From Mycobacterium sp. 1081908.1 (GTDB lineage Bacteria > Actinomycetota > Actinomycetes > Mycobacteriales > Mycobacteriaceae): a DNA stretch of 64,000 nucleotides. The DNA is taken from contig NZ_LZLY01000014.1 of assembly GCF_001673535.1 (NCBI RefSeq), positions 154,147-218,146 of the forward strand, written 5' to 3'. Of this stretch, positions 35,526-45,175 are shown in pieces. The stretch's first letter is position 1, and each line of letters opens with the position of its first letter. The notes below the pieces were generated by a model, which was given only the letters and a program-made list of their open reading frames with translations, was not told the origin of the DNA and searched no databases. The translations under genes were made by a program, and so were the position numbers.

Positions 35526-36377
35526 ATGGCTCAGGTCCTCGATATCGCGCCGCTGCGCAGCCTCGTCGCGGTGGCCGACTGTGGCGGATTTCACCGGGCG
35601 GCCGCCGCGCTGCACGTCAGCCAGTCCGCGGTCAGCCAGCATCTGCGCAGGGTGGAGAGCGTGGTCGGCGGGCCGGTGGTCGAGCGCTCCGGCCGGGGTG
35701 TCCTGTTCACCGAGGTCGGCCAGAAGGTGCTGCGGCACGCCCGCACGATACTGGCCGCGCACGACGCGGCGCTCGACGACCTCGGCGCCACCGAACACCG
35801 GCTGCTGACGATCGGGGCCACCGAGCACGGCGCGGACGTGATGCTGCCCGCGCTCACCAGCGTGCTGCGCGAGCGGCTTCCCGACCGGCGGCCGCGGTTC
35901 CGGCTCGACCGCAACGTCTCCCTGGCGGACGCCCTCGACCGGGGACTGCTGGACCTGGCGATCATGCTCGACGGGTCGGGGTTGGATCGCGCCAATGCGT
36001 CGGGAGTCGTGCAGCTGAGGTGGGTTTCGGCGCGGACCTTCGTCGCTCGCCGGGGCGACCCGCTGCCGTTGGTGATCTTCGCCGAGCCGTGCACGTTGCG
36101 CGAGCCGGCCTTCTCGATCCTCGAGAAACACGGCACCGCTTACGAGATCGCCGCCGAATGCGGTGACCTGTCAGGCCTTTACGCGGCCGTGCGCTCGGGC
36201 CTGGGGCTGGCGTTGCTGCCGATGATCGGCAAGCTCCCCGACGGCCTGTGCCCGGCCGAGGGGCTGCCGGCGGCCAACTGCGCCACGGTCTTGGTGCGCG
36301 GCCGCGCCGGCATCGACCCGGACCTGCTCAGCGCCGCCGACGCCGCGGTTCGCGACGTGCTGGCCGCCGAAAACTGA
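35526..36377 (+). CDS. LysR family transcriptional regulator
   Basis: 283 residues. Helix-turn-helix at about 5-62 with FHRAAAALHVSQSAVSQHLRRVE, then a periplasmic-binding-type effector domain with LLTIGATEHGAD and LYAAVRSGLGLALLP. ATG at 35526 starts the domain directly; an in-frame ATG at 35499 would extend into the operator. Divergent to the DMT permease, with two GATC-type palindromes between, which is the common LysR arrangement. Confidence 0.93.
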   Translation: MAQVLDIAPLRSLVAVADCGGFHRAAAALHVSQSAVSQHLRRVESVVGGPVVERSGRGVLFTEVGQKVLRHARTILAAHDAALDDLGATEHRLLTIGATEHGADVMLPALTSVLRERLPDRRPRFRLDRNVSLADALDRGLLDLAIMLDGSGLDRANASGVVQLRWVSARTFVARRGDPLPLVIFAEPCTLREPAFSILEKHGTAYEIAAECGDLSGLYAAVRSGLGLALLPMIGKLPDGLCPAEGLPAANCATVLVRGRAGIDPDLLSAADAAVRDVLAAEN

Positions 36378-36386
36378 ACGCGCCCT

Positions 36387-37787
36387 TTAGTTCTGGGGGT
36401 ACATCGCGGCGGCGAGCTGGAGAATCTCGCCGCGGTCGGCCGGCAGGATGAACCCCGAGTCGATCGCGCTGTCGAGCGCCGCGGTGAAGCCGCCGAGGTA
36501 CTGCTCGGCGCCGCCGGGGTAGAGCCGGTCCACCGTCGCGGCGTCGAACGGTTCACCGGTGCCGAAGATCGCCGCCATGAGGCTTTCGACTTCGGCGATA
36601 CCGGACGTCCGGGCGATCGGCACGTCCACCCAGGGCGTCCGCACGCCGCCCCGGGCCAGGCCGTGCCGATCGATGACGGGCCGAGGCGGCTCGCCGTGCC
36701 GGACCTCGATCGGCGGGGCGGTGGGCGGCGGTTCGCCGGTGCGGACCCAGGAGTTCAGCGCGGCCAGCGCGGCCTGCACCACGTAATGGTGCTGCGGCGC
36801 GAAGTTGATGTAATGCCCCAGCTGCTGGCCCATCAGCGTGTTCGTCGGCGCGTACGCGGCCACGATGGCCTCGAGCGGCGCGGAGCCGTCGTCGATCGGC
36901 GCCACCTGGATCGTGTAGTTGTCGGCGTGTGCGGCGCCGGCGATCTCCCAGACCCGCAGCCGCTGGCTGTCGGGCTGCCTCGCGAAGTAATAGCCTTCCC
37001 GCGGGCCACCGAACAGGTCGGTCTCGGTGATGATCGTGATCAGCGGGACGCGCAGGTCGGCGCGGAACGTCACCGCGTCGGGCACGTCCAGCCGCGCTTC
37101 GTCGAAGATGGAAACGCCGTCCAGCGGCGCGGCCGACCCGAACCGGGAATGCACCAAAAAGCCGTCGTAGCTCTGGGCGAGCGGATCGACGGCGTTGACG
37201 TACGTCGTGAGGAACATGGCCGATTGCGACTCGCCCACGGCGACCACGTGCCGCACCGCCAGATCGCCGAGCACGCCGCCGCGGACGAGTTCGCCCATCT
37301 GGGAAAAGATGTCGTAGGAGTACTCGTCGCCCGGGTGGCCCAGCGCGGCATAGCGCGCCGGGTCCTGGCTCTTGAGCGACATGTCGAAGCCGAGCATGTT
37401 TACACCGCCGCCATCCACCCCCACCTTTTGCGCCGAGACCGCGACGTAGGCGTAGCCCGCGCGAAGGATTTCGCGATGCGCCATCATCCACACCGCCGGA
37501 GCGTCGATGCCGCCGCTCACGTTGAGCCATTCCACCAGCACCGTCCCATTGAAGCGGGCCGGATCGGTTGGGGTCAGCGCCACGATCCGCGTGGTGTATT
37601 CCGCGGTGTCCCTGGGCATTACGCTCCACCCCCCGTCCGGGCCCAGCGCGGTGGTGGGCGCGTAGGAGGTGGCCGTTCCGGAGACGAAGGACTCCGCCAC
37701 GGCGTAGCCCAGGGCGGCGACGTCGAAGCCGCCCAACAGCAGCAGCGGCTTCCCGGGCGCGGGTGTGACGAGCGGGGGGTTCGGCAT
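36387..37787 (-). CDS. alpha/beta hydrolase domain protein (Abhydrolase_10-like)
   Basis: 466 residues, no signal peptide. The nucleophile elbow reads VGESQSAMFLTTY, with Ser in G-E-S-Q-S; a likely catalytic His is in GAAHADNY. It resembles the large hydrolase family PF20091, whose substrates are unknown. The ATG at 37787 lies two bases downstream of the sigG stop codon on the same strand, so the two probably form one transcript. The long upstream reading through sigG is a shadow. A link to the SigG regulon is inferred from position only. Confidence 0.85.
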   Translation of the reverse strand: MPNPPLVTPAPGKPLLLLGGFDVAALGYAVAESFVSGTATSYAPTTALGPDGGWSVMPRDTAEYTTRIVALTPTDPARFNGTVLVEWLNVSGGIDAPAVWMMAHREILRAGYAYVAVSAQKVGVDGGGVNMLGFDMSLKSQDPARYAALGHPGDEYSYDIFSQMGELVRGGVLGDLAVRHVVAVGESQSAMFLTTYVNAVDPLAQSYDGFLVHSRFGSAAPLDGVSIFDEARLDVPDAVTFRADLRVPLITIITETDLFGGPREGYYFARQPDSQRLRVWEIAGAAHADNYTIQVAPIDDGSAPLEAIVAAYAPTNTLMGQQLGHYINFAPQHHYVVQAALAALNSWVRTGEPPPTAPPIEVRHGEPPRPVIDRHGLARGGVRTPWVDVPIARTSGIAEVESLMAAIFGTGEPFDAATVDRLYPGGAEQYLGGFTAALDSAIDSGFILPADRGEILQLAAAMYPQN

Positions 37788-37789
37788 CG

Positions 37790-38800
37790 TCACACGGTAC
37801 CGGGCAACCCGAATTTCTCGAAGAGGGTGTCGTCGAGGAACGCCACCACCCGCGACACCCGGCCGTCGCGGATGTCGAGGACGTGCAATTGGAACGGCAC
37901 GTGCGCGTCCCCCGCGCGCATGTACATGGCCGCGCCGGGCTGGCCGTTGGCGACCACGGGGAGCAGGCGCATGTCGCCGGGATGCTCGGCCGGGCACTGC
38001 TGGTGGATGAGCGCGATGATGTCCCGCGGGCCGCGATACCAGCCGGTGTATGGCGGCATCTCCCAGACGGCCTCGGCGGTGAACAGCTCGACCAGCCGGT
38101 CGATGTCGTAGGCCTCGAACGCCGCGATGTAGCGGTCCAGCAGGTCCTGTGCCTCGGCCGAGTCGGGCGGCGTCAGCCGGTCGCCGGAGCTGGGCTGGAC
38201 GGTCTCCAGCTGGGTGCGGGCCCGCTGCAGCAGGCTGTTGACGGCGGTCGTGGTGGTGCCGATCGCCTCGGCCACCTCGGCGGCCTTCCACTGCAGCACG
38301 TCGCGCAGCAGCAGCACCGCGCGTTGCCGGGGTGAAAGGTGTTGCAGCGCGGCAACAAAAGCCAATCGCACCGACTCGCGCGACCCGACGATGACCGACG
38401 GGTCCGCCGGGTCGTCCGTCAGGTCCGATCCGCCCGGCAGCGGTTCCAGCCAGGGCACCTCCTGGCTTTCCACCAGCTCCGCGCTGGGGTCCGAGCTGGG
38501 TGCCCCCAGCCCGGTCGGCAACGGCCGGCGTTGCCGGCCCTCCAGCGCGGTCAGGCAGGTGTTGGTGGCGATGCGGTGCAGCCAGGTCCGCATCGACGAC
38601 TTGCCTTCGAAACGGTCGTAGGCCTTCCAGGCCCGCAGCAGGGTCTCCTGCACCAGATCCTCGGCGTCGTGCAGTGACCCGGTCATCCGGTAGCAGTGCG
38701 CGAGCAGTTCGCGACGGTACGGCTCGGCGTCGGTCGAGAAGTCCCCGCCGGCCGCCGGGGCACCGCCAGATTTCTCCGCGTTTTCGGTGAGCAGCCCCAT
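37790..38800 (-). CDS. sigG: ECF sigma factor SigG
   Basis: 336 residues. Region 2 is at about 23-85 (YRRELLAHCYRMTGSLHDAEDLVQ), region 4 at about 155-210 (LSPRQRAVLLLRDVLQW), and a SnoaL-like domain forms the C-terminus from about 230 (YIAAFEAYDIDRLVELFTAE). This three-part build is that of M. tuberculosis SigG, which responds to DNA damage. ATG 38800 was chosen; an ATG at 38866 would add 22 residues. The longer M. tuberculosis N-terminus has its counterpart here in another frame, so it is probably not coding. Confidence 0.94.
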   Translation of the reverse strand: MGLLTENAEKSGGAPAAGGDFSTDAEPYRRELLAHCYRMTGSLHDAEDLVQETLLRAWKAYDRFEGKSSMRTWLHRIATNTCLTALEGRQRRPLPTGLGAPSSDPSAELVESQEVPWLEPLPGGSDLTDDPADPSVIVGSRESVRLAFVAALQHLSPRQRAVLLLRDVLQWKAAEVAEAIGTTTTAVNSLLQRARTQLETVQPSSGDRLTPPDSAEAQDLLDRYIAAFEAYDIDRLVELFTAEAVWEMPPYTGWYRGPRDIIALIHQQCPAEHPGDMRLLPVVANGQPGAAMYMRAGDAHVPFQLHVLDIRDGRVSRVVAFLDDTLFEKFGLPGTV

Positions 38801-38841
38801 GCGATACGAGCCTACGCAGTGTCCCCGACAGAGTCTTCGTT

Positions 38842-38854
38842 GTGTCTTCGACAC
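38842..38854. promoter_or_regulatory. palindrome between sigG and the lipase gene
   Basis: GTGTC-N3-GACAC, perfect arms, in the 98-base divergent gap 38801-38898. It could be a repressor site for sigG or the lipase gene. M. tuberculosis sigG control involves DNA damage signals, but this is not a clear LexA box. Low confidence. Confidence 0.3.
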
Positions 38855-38880
38855 GGTCTTTGTCAAGGCCCGCGCCGTGA

Positions 38881-39735
<855 letters not shown>

Positions 39736-39770
39736 GCGACGTGTCGTGCCGCTGCGCTAGTTTGGCGCAC

Positions 39771-40520
39771 ATGACGGACGACAAGATGCTGGCTCGCATC
39801 GCCGCGCTGCTGCGTCAGGCCGAGGGCACCGACAACTCGCACGAGGCGGACGCCTTCCTGAGCGCGGCGCAGCGGCTGGCGACGGCGGCCTCCATCGACC
39901 TGGCGGTGGCGCGGTCGCACGCGGCCAAGCGCTCGCCGGTGCAGGCCCCGACGCAGCGGACCATCACCATCGGCGCGGCCGGCACCCGCGGGCTGCGGAC
40001 GTATGTGCAGCTTTTCGTGGTGATCGCCCTGGCGAACGACGTGCGCTGCGACGTGGCGTCGAACTCGACATTCGTCTACGCGTACGGCTTCGCCGAGGAC
40101 ATCGACGCGACGCACGCCCTCTACGCCAGCCTGGTCGTCCAGATGGTGCGGGCGTCGGACGCCTACCTGGCCTCCGGCGCGCACCGCCCGACGCCGACGA
40201 TCACGGCCCGCCTCAACTTTCAGCTCGCGTTCGGGGCGCGCGTCGGTCAGCGCCTGGCCGAGGCGCGCGAGGAGGCCACCCGCGAGGCCACCAAGGACCG
40301 CCGCCGCCCGCCCGGCACCGCGATCGCCTTGCGCGACAAGGAACTCGAGCTGCGGGACTTCTACCGCGGGGCGTCAAAGGCGCGCGGCACCTATCAAGTC
40401 AGCCGCGCGACGGCGGGGTACTCGTCGGCCGCACGCCGGGCGGGCGACCGGGCCGGTCGGCGGGCGCGGCTCGGGAACAGCCCCGAACTGCCCGGCGCCC
40501 GGAGCGCACTGCGCCGGTGA
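39771..40520 (+). CDS. DUF2786 protein (Rv0184-like)
   Basis: 249 residues, as in M. tuberculosis. The DUF2786 motif is at the N-terminus (LARIAALLRQAEGTDNSHEA). The middle is a mixed alpha/beta section and the C-terminus is rich in Arg and Ala, perhaps for nucleic acid binding. Function unknown. ATG 39771; an upstream in-frame reading runs through the lipase gene. Its stop overlaps the next gene's GTG by four bases. Confidence 0.92.
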   Translation: MTDDKMLARIAALLRQAEGTDNSHEADAFLSAAQRLATAASIDLAVARSHAAKRSPVQAPTQRTITIGAAGTRGLRTYVQLFVVIALANDVRCDVASNSTFVYAYGFAEDIDATHALYASLVVQMVRASDAYLASGAHRPTPTITARLNFQLAFGARVGQRLAEAREEATREATKDRRRPPGTAIALRDKELELRDFYRGASKARGTYQVSRATAGYSSAARRAGDRAGRRARLGNSPELPGARSALRR

Positions 40521-41017
40521 CAACGGCCCGCGATTTGCAGCGCGCCAAGGTATACGCGGCCGAGGACTTCGTCCGGACGCTGTTCGACCGCGCCGCCGAG
40601 CACGGATCGCCCTCCGTCGAGTTCTTCGGCACGCAGCTGACCCTGCCGCCCGAGGGGAGATTCGGGTCGATCGCCTCCGTCCAGCGCTACGTCGACGAGG
40701 TGCTCGCGCTGCCGTCGGTGCGGCGGCGTTGGCCCGACGTCTCGCCGCTGCGGGTGCGGTCGCGGCGGGCCGCCACCGCGGCGCACTACGAAAACCATGA
40801 CGGCGCAGGCACTATCGCGGTTCCCGACCGCGACACCGCCGACTGGGCGCTGCGCGAGCTGGTGGTGCTGCACGAGGTCGCGCACCACCTGTGCCGGGCC
40901 GAGCCGGCGCACGGCCCGGAATTCGTCGCGACCATCTGCGAGTTGGCGGAGCTGGTGATGGGACCCGAACTCGGGCACGTGCTGCGTGTCGTCTACGCCA
41001 AAGAGGGGGTGCGGTGA
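40517..41017 (+). CDS. putative metallohydrolase (TIGR04338-like, Rv0185)
   Basis: 166 residues. HEVAHHLC gives an HExxH zinc site, and a further His in AHGPEF, about 15 residues on, could be the third ligand. It fits a small family of putative actinobacterial metallohydrolases. GTG start overlaps the previous gene by four bases, and its stop overlaps the glycosidase start. With Rv0184-like, it may handle a nucleic acid or peptide; that is only a guess. Confidence 0.9.
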   Translation: MTTARDLQRAKVYAAEDFVRTLFDRAAEHGSPSVEFFGTQLTLPPEGRFGSIASVQRYVDEVLALPSVRRRWPDVSPLRVRSRRAATAAHYENHDGAGTIAVPDRDTADWALRELVVLHEVAHHLCRAEPAHGPEFVATICELAELVMGPELGHVLRVVYAKEGVR

Positions 41018-43131
41018 GCGATCCCGACGCGCGGGCGCGCGAGGTCGAAGCCCAAATGACCGACGACGAGCGGTTCGCGCTGATCGTCGGGGTAATGGGC
41101 GCGGGCGAGCTCTGGCCGCTGCGCGACGACCGCATCCCGGCGGGCGTCCCGATGAGCGCCGGGTACGCGCCCGGGGTTCCGCGGCTCGGTGTCCCGGCGT
41201 TGTTGATGAGCGACGCCGGCCTGGGCATCACCAACCCCGGCTGCCGCCCCGGCGAGCCCCGGACCGCGCTGCCGGCCGGCCTGGCGCTGGCCGCCGGCTT
41301 CGACCCGGCGCTGGCCCGCGCCGCCGGCGCCGTGATCGGCCGGGAGGCGCGCAGCCGCGGGTTCAACGTGCAGCTCGCCGGGGCGATGAACCTGGCGCGC
41401 GACCCGCGCAACGGCCGCAACTTCGAATACCTTTCCGAGGACCCGCTTTTGACGGCCGCGATCGCCGCCGAGTCGGTCAACGGGATCCAGGAGCAGGGCG
41501 TCATCTCGACGGTCAAGCACTTCTCGCTGAACTGCAACGAGACCAACCGGCACTGGCTGGACGCGGTCATCGATCCCGCCGCGCACCGCGAATCCGACCT
41601 GCTGGCCTTCGAGATCGCCATCGAGCGCTCGTCGCCCGGCGCCGTGATGGCGGCCTACAACAAGGTCAACGGCGACTACGCCGCGGCCAACCACGCCCTG
41701 ATCAACGGGGTGCTGAAAGGCGCCTGGGGATACCGCGGTTGGGTCATGTCCGACTGGGGCGGGACGCCCGGCTGGGAGTGCGCGCTGGCCGGCCTCGACC
41801 AGGAGTGCGGAGCGCAAATCGACGCGCTGCTGTGGCAATCCGAGGCGTTCGGCGAGGCCCTGCGGGTCGCCCACGCCGACGGGCGGCTGCCTCCGGAGCG
41901 CCTGTCGGACATGGTCCGGCGGATCCTGCGGTCGATGTTCGCGGTCGGGGTCGAGCGGCGCGAGTCCGCGCCCGCACCGGATCTGGACGCGCACAACGAC
42001 ATTGCGTTGCAGGTCGCGCGGCAGGGCATCGTGCTGCTCGCCAACGGCGGGGTCCTGCCCATCGCGCCCGAGTCCGCGGCGCGCATCGCCGTCATCGGTG
42101 GATACGCGCAGCTGGGCGTCGCGGCCGGCTACGGTTCGAGCGCCGTGGTCCCCCCGGGCGGCTACGCCGGGGTGATCCCGATCGGTGGACTCGGCCTGGA
42201 GGCCGGGTTACGCAACCTGTACCTGCTGCCGTCGAGCCCGCTGAGCGAGCTGCGCACCCAACTTCCCAATGCGCAGATCGATTTCGATCCCGGCGCCAGC
42301 CCCGCGGAGGCGGTGCGGGCGGCGCGCCGCGCCGACATCGCGATCGTGTTCGCCGTCCGCGCCGAAGGCGAGGGCTTCGACGGCGCCGACCTCGCGCTGC
42401 CGTGGGGCCAAGACGCGCTGATCGCCGCCGTGGCGGCGGCCAACCCGAACACCGTCGTGGTGCTCGAGACCGGCAACCCGGTGGCCATGCCGTGGCGGGA
42501 TTCCGCGAACGCCATCGTGCAGGCCTGGTATCCGGGCCAGGCCGGCGGCCGGGCGATCGCGGAAATCCTTGCCGGGCAGGTGAATCCGTCGGGCCGGCTC
42601 CCGATCACCTTCCCGGTCGACCTGGGCCAGACGCCGCGCCCGGAGCTGCCCGACCCGGACGCCCCGTGGGGGACGCCGACGACGATCGACTACCTAGAGG
42701 GTGCCGACGTCGGCTACCGCTGGTTCGCCGGCAACGGCCTGGCACCGATGTTCGCGTTCGGACATGGCCTGTCCTACACCAGCTTTGAATACCGGGACCT
42801 GGTGGTGACCGGCGGAGAAAGCGTCGCGGCGAGCTTCACCGTCGCCAACGTCGGTGACCGGGCCGGGGCCGACGTCCCGCAGCTGTACCTCACCGCGGCC
42901 CCCGGCGAGCGATGCCTGCGGCTGCTGGGATTTCAGCGCGTGGAGCTCGAGGCGGGCGCGACCCGCCGGGTGACCATAGAGGCCGATCCGCGCCTGCTCG
43001 CCCATTACGACGACGGCGCGCAAACCTGGCGCATCGCAACCGGCGGTCACGAGATGGCTGTCGGCGCGTCGGCCGCCGCCCTGCGGCTGGACGCCCGGGT
43101 CGAGCTGGCCGGTCGCGCGTTCGGGCGCTGA
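41014..43131 (+). CDS. bglS: glycoside hydrolase family 3 beta-glucosidase
   Basis: 705 residues. The GH3 catalytic domain shows KHFSLNCNE and the nucleophile Asp247 in VMSDWGG; the second domain has LLANGGVLPI and NPVAMPW, and a C-terminal fibronectin-III-like domain has FGHGLSYTSFEY. No signal peptide, so it works in the cytosol on beta-glucosides. The GTG at 41014 overlaps the previous stop in GTGA. M. tuberculosis homologue: Rv0186. Confidence 0.94.
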   Translation: MSDPDARAREVEAQMTDDERFALIVGVMGAGELWPLRDDRIPAGVPMSAGYAPGVPRLGVPALLMSDAGLGITNPGCRPGEPRTALPAGLALAAGFDPALARAAGAVIGREARSRGFNVQLAGAMNLARDPRNGRNFEYLSEDPLLTAAIAAESVNGIQEQGVISTVKHFSLNCNETNRHWLDAVIDPAAHRESDLLAFEIAIERSSPGAVMAAYNKVNGDYAAANHALINGVLKGAWGYRGWVMSDWGGTPGWECALAGLDQECGAQIDALLWQSEAFGEALRVAHADGRLPPERLSDMVRRILRSMFAVGVERRESAPAPDLDAHNDIALQVARQGIVLLANGGVLPIAPESAARIAVIGGYAQLGVAAGYGSSAVVPPGGYAGVIPIGGLGLEAGLRNLYLLPSSPLSELRTQLPNAQIDFDPGASPAEAVRAARRADIAIVFAVRAEGEGFDGADLALPWGQDALIAAVAAANPNTVVVLETGNPVAMPWRDSANAIVQAWYPGQAGGRAIAEILAGQVNPSGRLPITFPVDLGQTPRPELPDPDAPWGTPTTIDYLEGADVGYRWFAGNGLAPMFAFGHGLSYTSFEYRDLVVTGGESVAASFTVANVGDRAGADVPQLYLTAAPGERCLRLLGFQRVELEAGATRRVTIEADPRLLAHYDDGAQTWRIATGGHEMAVGASAAALRLDARVELAGRAFGR

Positions 43132-43141
43132 TCGCTGGGAT

Positions 43142-43177
43142 CCGCGCGGCCGAACGCGCGACCGGCCCGGCGCGCGG
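43142..43177. terminator. GC-rich hairpin between bglS and mymT
   Basis: CCGCGCG at 43142-43148 pairs with CGCGCGG at 43171-43177; GCCG/CGGC extends it with a bulge. It lies in the 46-base gap between two convergent gene ends. No U-run, as is usual for mycobacterial terminators. Two-way use is possible. Confidence 0.45.
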
Positions 43178-43324
43178 TTACTCGACCGGGGTCAGCTCGT
43201 CGCCGCAGGTGCAGCGGTACGGCTCACCCGCGCCGGAGCAGTGGCAGGGAACCTCGATGCGAACCCGACATCCGCAGCCCTCGTGGCCACAGCTCAGCAA
43301 CGTTCCCGCGTCGTACTCGGCCAT
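43178..43324 (-). CDS. mymT: copper metallothionein MymT
   Basis: 48 residues, too short for usual ORF cut-offs. The sequence begins [17 protein letters not shown] and has seven Cys, mostly as CxC pairs (residues 12, 17, 19, 27, 29, 38, 40). It matches the M. tuberculosis copper(I)-binding metallothionein MymT (Rv0186A, 53 residues) apart from the N-terminal end. It binds excess Cu(I) in the cytosol. A RicR box lies upstream, within a TTTACC-N16-TATATA promoter on the same strand. Confidence 0.94.
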   Translation of the reverse strand: MAEYDAGTLLSCGHEGCGCRVRIEVPCHCSGAGEPYRCTCGDELTPVE

Positions 43325-43365
43325 TTAGATCACCCTTCTCTGTCGTGGTGGACACCGGTCACTAT

Positions 43366-43382
43366 ATACCCCCTATGGGTAT
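43366..43382. promoter_or_regulatory. RicR (copper) operator of mymT
   Basis: ATACCC-CCTAT-GGGTAT, fitting the TACCC-N5-GGGTA box bound by RicR. On the minus strand it lies between TTTACC (43390-43385) and TATATA (43368-43363), 16 bases apart, so RicR would block polymerase at mymT. It is also 31 bases before the ATG of the O-methyltransferase on the plus strand and may control that gene too. Confidence 0.88.
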
Positions 43383-43413
43383 CCGGTAAACACCGCAGCC
43401 TAGCGTTGGCGGC

Positions 43414-44073
43414 ATGACGGAAAACCCGACCCCGCAAGACGTCGACGCATTCTTGGACCACACCGTGGTAGGCGACGATCCGGCCCTGGCCGCGGCGCTC
43501 CAGGCCAGCGACGCGGCCGGGTTACCCCAAATCGCCGTGTCCGCGCAGCAGGGGAAATTCCTGTGCCTGCTGGCCGGTGCCATCCAGGCGCGCCGCGTCC
43601 TCGAGATCGGCACGCTGGGCGGCTTCAGCACCATCTGGCTGGCGCGCGGCGCGGGCCCGCAGGGGCGGGTGGTGACGCTGGAATACGAGCCCAAGCACGC
43701 CGAGGTCGCGCGGGCCAACCTGCAGCGCGCCGGCGTGGCCGACCGCGTGGAGGTGATCGTCGGCGCCGCCCTCGACACGTTGCCGACGCTGACCGGCGGG
43801 CCCTTCGACCTGGTGTTCATCGACGCCGACAAGGAGAACAACGCCGGGTACCTGGAGTGGGCGGTCCGGCTGGCGCGCCCGGGCTCGGTCATCGTGGTGG
43901 ACAACGTCATTCGCGAGGGCCGGATCCTCGATCCCGATTGCGACGATGAGCGGGTACGGGCGACGCGGCGGACGCTGCAGCTGATGGGCGAGCACCCACG
44001 GCTGGACACCGCGGTGATCCAGACGGTCGGGGCCAAGCAATGGGACGGTTTCGCCTTCGCGTCGGTGCGGTAG
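43414..44073 (+). CDS. SAM-dependent O-methyltransferase (Rv0187-like)
   Basis: 219 residues of the caffeoyl-CoA/catechol O-methyltransferase family. The SAM loop is VLEIGTLGGFST and the metal-binding Asp cluster is FIDADKENN. It methylates a hydroxyl on a small aromatic, with a divalent metal. It is divergent from mymT and shares the RicR operator gap, which could link it to copper. Orthologue of Rv0187. Confidence 0.93.
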   Translation: MTENPTPQDVDAFLDHTVVGDDPALAAALQASDAAGLPQIAVSAQQGKFLCLLAGAIQARRVLEIGTLGGFSTIWLARGAGPQGRVVTLEYEPKHAEVARANLQRAGVADRVEVIVGAALDTLPTLTGGPFDLVFIDADKENNAGYLEWAVRLARPGSVIVVDNVIREGRILDPDCDDERVRATRRTLQLMGEHPRLDTAVIQTVGAKQWDGFAFASVR

Positions 44074-44076
44074 CCG

Positions 44077-45060
44077 TCACCGCGGGGTGAGGTCGGCGAC
44101 CGCTTGCGCGGAGGAGGTGAGTTCGCCGATGCGCAGCGCGGTTTCGCCGGCGTACAGGGCGGCGCCGTCCAGCCAGGAATCGGGCACACGGGCCACGGGC
44201 GCCAGCGGGGTGAAGAACGGGCGGCCCGGCGACTGCAGCCGCATCAGCGCGCCCGCGTCGAAATAGCCCAGAACCGAAAGCGGGCGGCTCGCCGCGTTGA
44301 GGGCGGCGGGCAACACCTTGGCCTTCCCGTCGTCGCCGCACCAGCGGCGGGTCGCCGCGTTGGGCACCACGCGGTGGCGAAGCGGCCAGCTCAGGCCGAA
44401 CAGGTTCGTCTCAATGGTCTTGTCCGCGTTGATGACTCGGCGCTGATATTCCCGGTTCGCGTTGGCCTCGTGCGTCAACAGGAACCGCGTGCCGGCCACG
44501 ACCCCGCGGGCCCCGGCGTCCAGCGCGGCGCGCGTATCTGCGGCGGTGGCGATGCCGCCGGCCAGGAACACCGGACGCGTCCCGGCAGCTTTCAGGGCTT
44601 GGGGCAGGAACTGCAGGGCGGGCATGGTCCCGACGAGGTGGCCGCCCGCCTCGCGCCCCTGGGCGATCAAACCGTCGGCGCCCCAGGCGATCGCGGCGCG
44701 CGCCCGCGCCTCGGTGCCGACCATCACGAACACGAAGATCCTCGCCTCGCGCAGGTGCTCAACGAGCCCGCGCTTTTCGCCGAACGCCAGCACGACGGCG
44801 TCCACGCGGGCGTCGACGCAGACCGCGACGTGCTTGCGATGGACGAAGGGCATCAACAGGTTTACCGCGACCGCACGGCCGGGCGCCCGCTCGCGTACCT
44901 CGTCGATCGACGCCCGCAGCTGCCGGGCGGTGGCGATGCCCAGGGTTCCGAGCCCTCCGGCGTTGGCGACCGCGGCGGCCAGCGGAGCCCGCGCGATGCC
45001 GCCGCCCATTCCGGCCTGCGCCACCGGAACATCGAGCCGCAGCCGGTCCGCAACGTCCAT
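44077..45060 (-). CDS. nitronate monooxygenase-type flavoprotein
   Basis: 327 residues, TIM-barrel FMN enzyme of the 2-nitropropane dioxygenase family. Visible blocks are QAGMGGGIARAPLAAAV, LIAQGREAGGHLVGT and VFLAGGIATAAD. It may oxidise nitronates or act as an enoyl reductase-like flavoprotein. ATG 45060 starts the barrel; 45144 would add 28 residues. The end is three bases from the methyltransferase stop on the other strand. I do not recall it here in M. tuberculosis. Confidence 0.9.
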   Translation of the reverse strand: MDVADRLRLDVPVAQAGMGGGIARAPLAAAVANAGGLGTLGIATARQLRASIDEVRERAPGRAVAVNLLMPFVHRKHVAVCVDARVDAVVLAFGEKRGLVEHLREARIFVFVMVGTEARARAAIAWGADGLIAQGREAGGHLVGTMPALQFLPQALKAAGTRPVFLAGGIATAADTRAALDAGARGVVAGTRFLLTHEANANREYQRRVINADKTIETNLFGLSWPLRHRVVPNAATRRWCGDDGKAKVLPAALNAASRPLSVLGYFDAGALMRLQSPGRPFFTPLAPVARVPDSWLDGAALYAGETALRIGELTSSAQAVADLTPR

Positions 45061-45175
45061 GCCCACGACGCTACGCCGCGCCTCGAATTGGGCGACGCGC
45101 GAGCGTAATCTTGACAGTGGATGGATGGGTGCAGCCTGGCTCAAAAGGCTTGCTGCATAACAGAAAGGTCACAAA

